Both the position numbers and the translations under genes were made by a program. Positions 13,450 to 25,400 of a DNA stretch of 64,000 nt are shown here, piece by piece. Each line of letters begins with the position of its first letter. The first letter of the stretch is position 1. The notes below the pieces were generated by a model. The model was not told where the DNA came from. It saw nothing but the letters and a program-made list of their open reading frames with translations, and ran no database searches. This DNA comes from Fasciolopsis buskii (taxonomy: Eukaryota; Platyhelminthes; Trematoda; Plagiorchiida; Fasciolidae). The DNA lies in contig LUCM01002245.1 of assembly GCA_008360955.1 (NCBI GenBank), positions 8,745 to 72,744 on the forward strand, given 5' to 3'.

Positions 13450-16200
13450 GGATACATCCGTGGAACCTACCATATCACCCAGCATACTCAATTTCATCTG
13501 AAAACAAACATGCCCGGTCATAACACGTTTTAGGCAGTGCAGATCGCGTTAAGGGACTACTTTTACAATGAATCTTGGGATGAAAATATAAAGTGCAGTT
13601 ATTAGACTTTTCCATGGGAACATGTCTATGGACAGAGAAAATAACAGGTCAAGAAAAGTATCGTCACGTGTAAGAAACGTGTAAGAAACTTCGTAAGATT
13701 AAAGAAACAAAGGGATAACAATAAATAGTTATCAAACGAATTAAAAGCAGCAGCGACAATGCATAAAGAATGGACAATGTAAGTAATAGGATGTTTCAGT
13801 AGTTTATCAACAAATCATCTAAAATATGAGCTTGGATATCAAACTCTTAAAATTCACCGTGATCTTTCATGTTTACTGGCGAAAAACTAGGCAGTCATTT
13901 TTTGTCCAGAATCTGTCACCTGAAAGTGGATACGAAATGATTCTTGTTGTGTATGATAGTCAGTTTCATGGAACAGTGTTTGAAGTCGCCGTTAAAAATA
14001 GTACTTCGAATGATTATCACGAATCCCGCATTGATTAAGGCCTCGACATGGTTGCTTGCTTATTTAAACTACACACTGCCAAACAGGACGAAACCTATGA
14101 TCACAATCCCAAAATGACGAATCTAAGTAAAAAATTCTACCCCCTCTCCCAACGCACACACACACAATTCCACAAACCACAGTTTCTGAGCTTCGGGATA
14201 CTATAACATCGCCGTGAAACTGCTGTCAACAGAGTCTTTGATGTCTTTCGCAGTTTCCGCATTTTCAGTACCTGTTCCACATCAGATTTTCGTTTACAGG
14301 AGAAGCTAACGCCAATTTGCCATGTCCTTGTTTTGCGGAATGTCAGAATTTCTCGCAATGTTTCAATTACCATTGTTGTAATTCGGCCGATTACCCGACC
14401 CCTCTTACGATTTAATCATGTCCGCATGTGGTTGTAACCCGACTACTATCCGCTAAACTGAACTGTTGAAAAAAACTACTTTTCCTTAATCGTTTGTCTC
14501 GTCGTTACGGAAACACACTGTGACAGCTTGAAAGGGAACGCCAAATTGACGTTGAGTTAGACGTTCACCTTCACCCTTATTGCAGTTGCATTTTAAAGTT
14601 TTTCTCCCTGTCTATTGTCAATGCTTAACGTCGACCCTTAGCCAACAGGGTATTCTCCCGACCAGTAAAGCAAAATTTTTTGTCCGTTTCATTGGCGTAA
14701 AATATCTAATGCGATAATATCTAAATGAATAATGTTTTTCATTAAAGATCTTGTGAGTACAATATGGAAAAAAATCATCTTTCCAACCCCGTTATTTGCG
14801 TAACCCGGCCGATCTCCTCCGTATTTTCCAAGTTCCGATGACCAAATTTTGACAATCGAATGCACGGTATACCCACTTGCTCCTAGGTATACAGACAAAA
14901 AATGGGGACCACCGGTAACTTTTTCTTTTCCTAAGACGTCTTTGAAAACATCGGAATGCGGACTAAAACGGGTTTACTATAGAGATAGATATTGATTTAT
15001 CGTATTTCACATAAATCTCTACTCATATTTATTTATGTATTATCCACCATTATATTCATAAAATAAAGTACCATGAAGTCAAGTCTCGCTCATCTAAAAC
15101 CAAGTGAAACAAAACCCTGCAACCGATCGGGTAAATGACGTGTCAGGACTATCGGGTACCTCCGGTGGTGTTTTAAGTCACAATGAAAACATGCAGGCCA
15201 TGTGGCACGAGACACCGAGTAAAAGTGGAGCTGAAACTAAGCAAAATACTGAAGACGGAGAACACTAACCGCCTCTTTTTCACTGATAACGTTTCGTATT
15301 CATGAAACTTTATGCCGTACAGTTCTGTCCTCACTTTGGTGATGGCGTTACGATAATCTGTTCGGAGCTTTTTAGGCACCGTTTAGAATTCAATTTGCTG
15401 ATGGACTTTCGCCCATTTATCGAGAATAAGGCATGCAAGTGCAGCTCTTTTTAATAAAATACAGACAACTTATGATAGAGAACGTCGGTCACCATTACAA
15501 GTCAATTCTTTGGACTAATAGCTTAAGGACCAATCCCCTTTTTCGGTTTGGACAACTTGCAGTAGTAATTCGACAAGAAAGCAGTTGTAGATCACGATCA
15601 GCAATCGATGATCTAGATAGGTATGTAGTGATTAGCATGTTTCTCTGCTTCTGCTCCGTTTCTTTTCTCATCGAATTGTTTTGCTTTCTCCGTGATCCCG
15701 AGTGCTCTTGACCTGGGGATAATAGTGTCACGGGGATCAAACAAAGCTCCATATGTGTTGGTCATCATTTACAAACCACCTAGACTGATTTCATATCAGA
15801 GTAAATGGTCTTTCGGTTCAGGCGCCAGTTGGATTAAACACGCTTAGCGATTACTCACCCCTTAAGCGCATCTTACCTCTTTCGATAGCGTCAAACCGCA
15901 CTCAAATTTGAAATTACTTCTCTCTCTGTACGTACGTCCAAATTTGCACACTGCAGAAAACACTAAGTTATCCACTAAATTGTGGATAATCTTTGACAGA
16001 TCGTTTTTAAACGCCCGGAAAAATGCCTTAAATCAAAAGGCGGCTCGGTTGATGAATATTGCAAAGTACTGAGTATCAAAACATGTATTTCGCTCCAAGT
16101 AATTCGGAAATAAAAAGATGGATGTTGCGTTAGAAACACTCCGTTCGTTCATCGTGTCTGTGTCTACACGTATGCGTGGAAAAATCAGCTGCCCGATAAA
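13450..16200. other. No supported gene
   Basis: Small frames on the minus strand (14,137-14,373 and 15,173-15,379) read as charged peptides but lack recognisable families. They could be exons of the unrecognised minus-strand gene suggested by 16,212-16,600; nothing ties them together. Confidence 0.35.
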
Positions 16201-16211
16201 GTTAAGATCTA

Positions 16212-16600
16212 ATTGACTGGAGCTACTATCAATGGAACAGTCGATTTGGGGATCTTGAAAGGAAGCAGGCTGAAAGGAAAGTACTGATCTTCCCGATGCA
16301 TTCGATCACAAAAAGAGGGCAAAATCGGACTTGTGTTCTGCGCCGGAGACATACAATGGACACGCCACACAGCTGGCGGTTGAGTCACGGACATGTAAAT
16401 GGATGCCGACCAGTAAAATACGAGTAAGACAAGTAAAAAAATCCGCACGGGGAATGGACGTTTCAGAAAATAAGGACACTTAGACATGCATCGATTGGAT
16501 AAGATTTTGTTCCTGGCATAGCGTAATTCATCTGTGTGCAATCCAACCAAAGGTGTGAGACTGATCCGTCGCGTCACCGATCCACTGGGAACTATCAGGG
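16212..16600 (-). CDS. Candidate exon of an unrecognised membrane protein
   Basis: The minus frame from about 16,600 to a TAG at 16,209-16,211 is open for more than 130 codons, long for this AT-rich window. A pyrimidine-rich acceptor (CCCCTCCCTGATAG) lies at about 16,605-16,592. The peptide is basic at first, with an SVTRRISLTPL stretch that could be phosphorylated. It then has one clear membrane segment (IFLLVLLVFYWSASIYMSV, about 16,415-16,355) and a Cys/Pro-rich tail. Placement after a basic patch suggests the N-side is cytosolic. I do not recognise the family. It may be a terminal exon or simply a chance open frame. Confidence 0.25.
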
Positions 16601-16874
16601 AGGGGATGCGAATTGAAAGCAATATAATGCCGTATAATGTCGCGAGCACAAAACATGCAAGTTTTACCTTACATGTCGAATATATCGGTTAGACAATAGC
16701 ATGTATAGTGTCTCAGTGATAAGAACGATTGCTCTGCATGAAATTATTATTCACGTATGAAATATTTTTCGTGGGCCGCAAATCAATATACGATGATGTC
16801 ATCAAACGTCTATTCTCGTATATTAGCTTGCTGCCGTTAGTAATGCAGAATATCTTGTTACTTATAGACGCCAT

Positions 16875-16901
16875 ATTTATATATATATGTATATATATAG
16901 C
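16875..16901. repeat. Short TA-rich microsatellite
   Basis: An interrupted tatata tract (tatatatatatgtatatatata) of about 25 bases. Confidence 0.8.
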
Positions 16902-16949
16902 CACATTCCTGCTGCCGTTGCCTCATCAATTTAGTGAATTTGCTTCCTA

Positions 16950-18180
16950 ATGTGATCACTGTTCGTTCCTAATCATGGTCAGAATTATTCCTACTTAAGC
17001 ACTCCGCTGAATTTTCTACTTGCTTGAATTTAACTACGTATGGACACCACGGATTTCGCATTAGACCGAAAAGGCGAATTTGTGCCGGTTGGCAGGTTGC
17101 TTTAAAATGCACCTCGCCTGCCAAGATGTCTGTACCATCTCTAATGAGTTCATAAAACTACCGAATCTATCTATCTTTAATTCTTCGCTCTCGCATACAT
17201 GTTCATATTTTTTTTTATTTTTACCTAGTGTAATTTGCAATCAACAGTCGTAGCTAAACTCACGTGTTGCAGACGAATTAGTATCGATCAAAGGTTTCGA
17301 TGCATACGGACAGGACAGACAATCCGGCGCTGAGAAAACCGGAAGTAAAGTAGTCACTTACATAAATTCTTCCTGACCAAAAAACCGAACCAATTTATTC
17401 CCATTCGCTCAGGATCATCAGAAGTTTCTTCGACATAGGAGCATAACCATAACAAACCTGTATGAAGCCTCTTTTCACAAACAAACTGATGTGTTGTCCT
17501 TTTTTGACTCTCTCCTACTTTTTCTGACCGTGTTGCTGGACGATAATCTACGTAGCATGGTAGGTGACTTTAGTCATGCCTCGACATTCCCCTTCACCTC
17601 GTCTGATCTAACCGATCTACCTACTCGGCAATCAGTGGTAACTTTCCCCTAAATACAATTACTACCAGCCGTCCCGAGTTATTCTGTCTTAAACTACGTG
17701 CCTTAATTTCAGCCAATAATCACAGTGTTACTTTTAACACCCTCGATTTATTCGCGGACAGCTTTCCAGTCTTTCAAGCAGTCTAACCAAATCAAAATCC
17801 GACAAATTAATCTTCCTCGAGAAATTCTTTCTCCTCAAAAATGTCTCTTCCACACAAGCCCGTAGTTTTATTTCGAGTATCTAAGTACTGATGTCAACTG
17901 TTTCTAAAGATATACATATTTTCGTTTTTCATAGTTCTTGTGTTTTGGAAGCAATTTTTCTCTGCACGGATCTCATCTTTCACCATTATTGCAAGTTTTA
18001 AGAAGAGGAAACTAACACATAAATTACGGGACTCCCAAAAGATCAGATACTTTTCATCGTCAATAATAAAAGAAATAAGAATTGATTTGTTGTGCGCAAA
18101 CCAACTCCTGATCGGCTCCAAAAGCAGATGAGAGAAGTTTGGATTGTGTGGAAAGAAAATGAAGTGAATCAGTTATGCTG
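16950..18180. other. No supported gene
   Basis: No frame over 75 codons and no recognised repeat. Confidence 0.5.
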
Positions 18181-18185
18181 CAGAT

Positions 18186-19660
18186 GTGAAAAGTATCAAC
18201 CCAGCGTTTATGTATCTGCTTAATGACTGCATTTTCACAGGTACGAGACGAATATCATTTTCCAGGGAAGAACCGCATAAACTTTTTTCACGTGACGCAG
18301 CTTTTTGCAAGGACGCATCTACTCATCTTCCTAACGCGTCTTTATGCACACACTTCAATTCCGATTGTTGGGGGCCAGCCTCTATTGTGCCCATTCTAAA
18401 ACCTAGCAATTCAAGTATTCCAGACAAAATTTTCCGTCCCACCGCTCCCACATCGTTTGGCCTTAAGCTACCAGAATGCACCGTCCTGGGACGTCTAACT
18501 TCTCCTGTTAGTATGTCCACTGACCTCCTTCAGTTTGCGTACAAAACAAACAGGTCCACTTTGGATGATGTGGTTTTCCTGGTTCATAATATCACCAAGT
18601 CTTTGGATGCATACACCAAATCTGTCCGATTGGCCTCCTTAGACTTTTCCTCTGACTTCGATTCTGTCCCACGGACGTTATTACTTTGCAAACTGATACA
18701 ATTCGGCTATTCCAAGCGCCTCTTGGCATAGCTATCAGACTACTTTACCAACAGAACTCGGTGCACAAGACTGGAGAGAAAAAATCTACTCGGTTGGTAA
18801 ATAATTCTAGGATTCTCCAGGGCGTTATCCCTACTCCTTATGTTTTCAACATACACTATCGACCTACATGTTATTTCCCCTGGACACTTATTCAAATATG
18901 CTGATGACGTTGTTGTTTGTCAGACTGTGTCTGGAATTGAAAATTCCCTCAATTCGTCAAAATTTGTCGTGCGTTTGTTTACTTTTTTCTGCTTGCCCGG
19001 CTGACCGTTCTTTCATCAACAAAAACCGCTCACTAGGGTAGACTCTGTCAAATACTTGGAAATTACCACTGATGAAAGGTCGACATGATTCTCTCGCAAA
19101 AAAACCTAAGATGACTATCATCTTACATAAAAAGACTGGGGCATTTCCAGGTTAAACAAAAACCATCTACGAAATTGTTCACTAGTGTTTTTCCCGCTCT
19201 CCTCTATTGTTTGCCCGTCATTTGTTTCTGGTCTTCAGAACGCTTCGACATAGTCTGTCAATTATCGGTGGTGCAACTTTCAGACCACTGAAAGAACTGT
19301 GCACCAAACTATGTGATGTGCGTATGAAAAATTCGCACAGAATTCTTTTAGATCCATCCAATCCCTCACACAATGACCTTTCTAAATGACGATTTCATGC
19401 AAGGACACGTTCTATCTTTCGTTCCATACCCTCTTGCATCAATGGTCATAGGAACTCAACTGCTTCCTACTTACTCCGAACTCCCGTCGACCGGGAGCAG
19501 GTCATGACCGACTTCGTAAACAGTCTCTCGTAACTTTAAATATTTCACTTTTCGCCCAATTTTTTCACTCGGCATGATGATAAGGTGAAGTATACATTCT
19601 TTTTGATTGCAATGCGGACACCTGTTTACGCAAAAGTCTAATACAACGCAATGCATATGT
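18186..19660 (+). mobile_element. CR1/Jockey-like LINE copy 2, YADD intact, ends at a (TA)n tract
   Basis: The longest single frame (18,186-18,731, 181 codons) covers RT blocks 0 to 4: a WGPASIVPILKPS stretch near 18,370, QFAYKTNRST near 18,532 and motif A (LDFSSDFDSVPRT) near 18,640. Frame shifts follow. Motif C at 18,897-18,908 reads YADD. A DSVKYLEIT segment near 19,045 and a decayed tail follow. From 19,440 the sequence matches the 3' tail seen at 1,990-2,240, and it stops at a (TA)n tract. It is the same family as the element at 600-2,240 and is less decayed at the active site, but still carries stops. Confidence 0.8.
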
Positions 19661-19682
19661 ATATATATATATATATATATAC
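19657..19682. repeat. (TA)n microsatellite at the LINE 3' end
   Basis: A pure TA run of about 24 bases directly follows the LINE tail at 19,605-19,655, where such elements often end in a simple repeat. Confidence 0.8.
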
Positions 19683-20402
19683 ATAAACTAATCATCTGAA
19701 ATGTATCACGCTGTATCGATAACCCGAATGAGTAAGGGACTAAGATGGCTGCAACATCGCGATGCTGTGATTGGGTTTTGGTTACTACAGCGCAATGCTC
19801 TCTTCTCGTTAGCTAAACCATCAAATGCGTACAAAGTGAATCAACAAAAACGAACGTTACATGTGGAAAATTTACAAGCGAGCTCGTCTACAAATACCCC
19901 AACGACAGTAGCAATTAGCCGTATCCACTGACGTATCCTCATTTAGTGGCTAGAATTTCCGTGCCATTTTTTGTTATCCTATCAACGATGCAAGCACTAC
20001 CTATGATACACGTAAACAACAGATGGATCTGGTTTGGGGCACACAAAAGTTCCACCAGAAGAAATAATCTAGTTAAGCTCATTAATTCTTGAAGAGAATA
20101 ACTTTCACAATCTCGAGTTTGAATTTAGCATTATAGAGAACAAATTCTACAACCATACGGCGAAGAAATCGATTTCCAGAACTCATGACTTGCAGGTCCA
20201 CGAAACCACATGCCAAAATGATATGTGCAACATTACGGATGAGTAGTTTAGCATTGAATGTAAAATTTTGTTTGCTGTGCATACGTCATCTTTTCATGAA
20301 CTCACCCAAAAACTTGCATACCGATTCTGAAAACGTATTGCAGTATGAAACAAAAGCCGATTAGTTTTCACTCTAAGCCAATCTATTTTCTCCCATCTGA
20401 TA

Positions 20403-20700
20403 GGCGGTGGTCAAGTGGATTCTAAGTCTATTACCATAAAAATCAGAGATTCGAATCCGAAATCCGCCGGTTACTTTGGTCGTAAACGGTGATTCGCCAT
20501 CAGTCGACCTTAACTTTCGAAACCTTTGTTACTCCAAGTTGTGGTGTCACGATCCTCGGCTACTCCGGGCGGGTTTCCCTGGACCGCATGGTTAGTGCCT
20601 CAACGATAGAACACTGTAATACACTGCACTACGTAGTAGACACTATACCAAGTATTTCACTGCACTACATTCGTACATTTAGTATATATTAGTAAATAGG
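20403..20700 (+). mobile_element. tRNA-derived SINE candidate
   Basis: The head (20,403-20,468) has ggcgg at its start and ccgcc at its end, able to pair as a five-base acceptor-like stem. A TGGTCAAGTGG segment fits the A box, and agattcgaatcc is a one- or two-base variant of the B box. The T stem does not pair, so it is not a functional tRNA. A unique body follows to about 20,650 and then an AT-rich end, the standard SINE plan. No second copy of the body is visible in this window. Confidence 0.45.
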
Positions 20701-21112
20701 TTGAATAAATGAATCAAAGCAAAGTGTACTAATAAGATAATCTCTTCCGGTTTGCCAAACCAATGTTACGTTACAGTTCACAGTTCGTCATGAAAATAAG
20801 AATGAATAAAATGGCTATGTAACTTCATTCCAGGTCATAGTTAATCAGATCAAATATGAAGGTCAGGTAAGTGACAAGGGGTGTTTATACCACCAAACAT
20901 ATGCCTAAGTATACAGTCATAAAGATGCAAATATTTCAGACAGGCATGCATTATAAACAGCGATCATCAAAACCGTGGACTTTCAGCAAAGGTATTGCTC
21001 TATACTTTTACTAGAGATAAAAAATACTGACAGAATATCCGCCGAGAACAAAAATGTCGAGGCGACATCGTCATCATAGAACGATTACGTGAATACTCGA
21101 CAACCAACTTAC

Positions 21113-21235
21113 CGGATCCCGTGCAAAATAAACCCTTTTCGATATCCAACTATGCGTTCTGCACGTCAATACCTCCTGACCCTTTTCTGACGTGCAGAAA
21201 TTTGTTACAACATAGTGTTCAACTAAATCGACCTG
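21113..21235 (-). CDS. Orphan internal exon, unrecognised gene
   Basis: A 123-base minus-strand exon is bounded by a CTTCAG acceptor (a second CAG three bases on is an alternative) and a consensus donor, GATCCG followed by GTAAGT. It is open in one frame for 41 codons, phase 0 at both ends. The peptide is hydrophilic, with VEHYVVTNFCTSEKGQ near its start and SKRVYFARDP at its end. I do not recognise the family. It lies downstream of the MATE gene on the same strand, so it could belong to a different gene or be a chance frame; the strong donor is the main support. Confidence 0.35.
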
Positions 21236-22266
21236 CTGAAGTTTTTTACTTAGTTTATGGTCCATAAGGATCACTTCGCACTGACTGCTTAACGCCTGCC
21301 AACATTGCTACCCCACTAGGTTTCATTTCATCAAACATAGCAGGCCGTTCTTTTTTAAAAAGGTTTCTTTCGGTCCACAGACAAATCTGTGTCACAGTCA
21401 CATGAAAGATAGTTAAGTTGGTTGACGTATGCAGTACAATCTCATCTATATTACGGTGAAAAGTTTAGCCACAGTTAGAAATTGCTCCAGTTCGGACGGT
21501 CTCGTGACACACGGACAATATTTGGCACGTTCAATTATCGTGACGTTTCAGGGAAATTATTTTATGACATGGTGATCACTTCATCTCAACACTTAAAACT
21601 AAGACGACAGTCCTCTTCAAAATTAATCCTTCCTGTTTTACTGCTTTTGAAAGCAAAATTTGATAAAAGATAACCAAACAGTTTCAAAATAACGTGTCAA
21701 CTACAAGTTCGTCAGAAATGTCTATTCAATTTTGATACAAATTCATCTAACTAATAAATCAGTTTATCTGACTGTACAGCGCAGTTACTTTTGACATCAA
21801 TTTGATTGAAACTAAGACGGACTACACCTTATTGCCTACTGACGGTGATGTTTGTTCAGAAACGTCCAATTTTCAAGTGTAAACAGACTGATAGCACAAG
21901 AAAAGCGGGAACACCGACAAATCCTGAAGGAAATGGGAGTTGCCCGTCTGTAACAGAATTGTGATCGCTCAGCTGGTGGTACTGGATTCAGACGGAAAAC
22001 AATTGCAGTCCAGCTGAGTTAAACCTAGTATATTGAGTAGTGGGCAATATCACTCCTTGACTTTTAGCCTTCGCTCCGCACAACTTAATCTAGATAGTGA
22101 GCATAAATTTACACTTGAAAGTTTTTCACTCCATATTGGAGGCTATTATGTGGTTCACACATACAGCTGTCAATGCTCACCACCGTTAGCCTTGATGGTT
22201 CCATTGGCAATCCGGTTTTCTTCTTCTGAATCCAAATTTCGCATAGATTCCCGTTGAAGACTGATA

Positions 22267-22497
22267 TTATGATGAGCCTGAAAGAAAGCGAAGAATAGCA
22301 ATCATTGTTTCTGCATTGAACCGTTGCCAAAACCAGGTCGCTTTGTTAGACAACCGCAAGTCATGCAATTGCCAAGCGTCTAGTGTTCGGAAATGAAGGC
22401 AATTTGACGCAATCCCCAAAATCAAGTAAATAACAGAAAGCCCGGAAAATGATCGACGGCACACCTCATGACGAGGTTGGAACGAGTCTTCTTCGCA
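22267..22497 (-). CDS. SLC47A-like: Tentative terminal MATE exon (cytosolic tail plus extra helix)
   Basis: A 231-base frame starts in phase 0 after CCAG and stops at TAA (22,267-22,269). It encodes CEEDSFQPRHEVCRR, then a hydrophobic segment near SVIYLILGIASN, then a mixed tail. Vertebrate MATEs carry a comparable polar tail followed by a thirteenth helix. The pyrimidine tract is weak and the peptide is not conserved enough to prove the join; another terminal exon is possible. Confidence 0.35.
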   Translation of the reverse strand, partial: CEEDSFQPRHEVCRRSFSGLSVIYLILGIASNCLHFRTLDAWQLHDLRLSNKATWFWQRFNAETMIAILRFLSGSS

Positions 22498-25400
22498 CTG
22501 GTTACACGACGAGTTTTAAAGTTGTCTGAATTTCTTGGTACACTTCGGGACTGGTAGGGGTTTCGCGAAAGGAACATTTACATAGATTGAACAGCCTATT
22601 TGATTGGGGCAAAAAAATGAGAGGCTGTGATTCCCCTTGCTTAATGGAGGGGGACATGATCTAGTCTGAACTGAGATGACCGCCCGTACTAAATTTTATA
22701 TGATGACTGGGATTTTTCTATAAGTCCCCATAGAAACGAATGTTTGCCAGAGTTGTATAGATGATCAGTGCTAACACAGATTCAATAAGCTGCATTTCAC
22801 TTCATTAGAATATCTGTCGTTCATCAATAACGCTAATCTGGTGGCTAAGTAATAGCTTTAACAAACCCAGTAAATTCAAGAGGTCGACTATAATCTTCGT
22901 AAAATAATGATACTTTTTGCGGAGCAATGTTGACTGCCTAATTGAATTCTGGGCGTCAGAGAAGTGTTACAAACCTCAAAGTTGGTCGCATATTGCCGAT
23001 CAAGAAAAGGCAGAGTTGCTCAACGTAAACCATGCAATGTGACAGTTGGATAGGTTGAACCAAGATCAACCACAAATCAAAAATAGCAGGTCAACATAAG
23101 GTACTAGTAACGGTAAGGGCACTGGACGTCCAGGTAAGACACGGAATGATGTGAATCTGTCCAAACAGGTGAACCTTCAATTAGGTCTTACGAAAGGTGA
23201 TAAGTTGTGAAGGTGCAAAAACTAATAGGAAAGAACAGTTATTAAAATGGTAGAAAGATGCAATTTACAAGCATAGCCAAAAAACGGGGCAAAAGGGATG
23301 AGTATGTTCAAATCAACACAGACAATCCCCATTCCAATCCGTAAGGGGGTTGCGTTGACCTCGGAATGTTTTCACTGGGGCTGTGATGCGACAAGCACTA
23401 TCAATAGAGAACAGTGAAGATCAAATGAGTAAGCCATTTCAAAATACTTCGTTGTGCTTAGGCTACCTACAGAAAAATCGTCTGTCTGCAGGGGTCGACT
23501 GGTGTGCACTAGCGGCCCGTGGACTTGCAAATCAGTGTCGGGTAGGCGCAACATCATGTGCTGAAGTTCAACAAGCCGTTCAGAGCCTGCCCGATAGCGT
23601 AATTGCTATGGCGATAGACTCAGAATCGTGCGTCTCAGGTTCGCGTCCCAGTTCGGGTGCGGTGGATATGCACTACCGATGACTCCTTGCAGGGATGAAG
23701 CGGATGAACAGTTTCTTAATGACCAGCCGAGCGTTTGTACCACATGGTGAATTATTTTATGAAGTTTGTCATTTGTGTAGCCTTAAATCATTGCCAATCT
23801 CTGCTAGGGACAAAGCTAGAACGCTAAAAAAATGGTGTTTTTACAATGTACGGGGAATTCTCCTCCACTCACCTGCCGAGCTTCTTCAAGCCAGTTGGTC
23901 CTCATAGCCAACGAGAAGTAAACCAAAGTCGTTATACCAAATCCGGTGGCCAGTCCATACCACGCACCTTTGTATAAAATGGGCGATTAGATTAATTTAT
24001 TTCACGAAGAGGGATGACAACGGTTTTCAATTAAACAAATCAGAAATTCGTAAATTCAAATAAGAGTGAAGTAAATGCAATCCTGCGACATTCTCCGTAA
24101 AGTATTCTCAAGCCTGAAAGCATACCAATTAGGATACATTAATTTTTGTCAAACCACCATTCACTCAGCCAAGCAAAATCTCGTCAATGTGCCGAAATTC
24201 TCCCACAGAGGTGGCTAGCTTTTTGTTGGATATTAGCCACATGTTCAAATTTGCAAGAACAAATATTTGGTTAGACTAAGCGCTGCGTAAAAAGGATAGT
24301 GCGGATTGCGTTCTTTGCAAATGATCGCGGTGCAACTGACACATGATTTGAGCAAATGGTGAAGTATGCAAAATATGGATGTGAATTGAAGGAATCGCAC
24401 ATCCTTCGAATCAATAAATGTTGACTAAACTAATGAATTTCAGCAGTGATAACTACTGGACTTATAAACCATGATTTTACGATGACAGAAGTAATTATTC
24501 TAGAAAGGTACCGGTAATATTGGCGTGAAAGTGAGTTTAACTATGCCTTCGATATCCAAAAACGATAAGCCGCTCGAGGGGACTGTTTTAGGCATCAATT
24601 TCAGGAAACTTTCAATAAAGAAAACGGAACGTGTGAGCAAATGCCCTACTTGTACACGGGCGTTATCTGACCTTTTGAGTAGGTAATTTACAAAAAGATT
24701 TGTTTGTTTCGTTCGAGATCCAGTTTTCGCTCTAGTAATCGGACCGTGCACTACAAGGCCTTGCCACTGGAATCAATAAGGTTGTGTTTGTATTGCAATT
24801 GGTATCAGCCTCAAAGCTATGCTGCACATGCAACAGGCGATTGTGAAAACCGTTCGGCCGTTTCCTTTTTACTCACCGTGTATCCCAAGATTTGTTCGAT
24901 AAGCCAGTGTGAAAGCCGTTGGCATTCCGATACAGTAGTATCCAATGAAAATAATAATGGCACCAGTGCTTTGACGCCCACAAGCTAGCAGCACTGCTTC
25001 AGAAACTCCCTGTAGTGAGGACAAATGAGATAAAATGAGTGACAACAAGGACGGCTTTATCAAATAAATTATACTCATCATTGATAAAAGCCTTTAGAGC
25101 CCAAAAGACGACACTGTGTGGTAAAGGAAATCCGTAATCTTCCCAGTAAACATAATTTCAGTGTTGTCTGTGGCTAGAAATGGTCACCGTTTGCTGCACA
25201 ATACTGGACGTCTATCATTATCTCTCAATGACCCACCTGCATTGTGCTAGCTAGCTCAGAGCACCTTCTGATAATTAATAAACTAACATCGAAAAGTTTG
25301 GGCCATCTCCTCCCCGGTAAAGAGTCAGCATACTTGGCAAGTTAAATGAAACTGTTTCCCCAACAAAACTCAAATTACAGATCATATGAACCTTGGTGAC

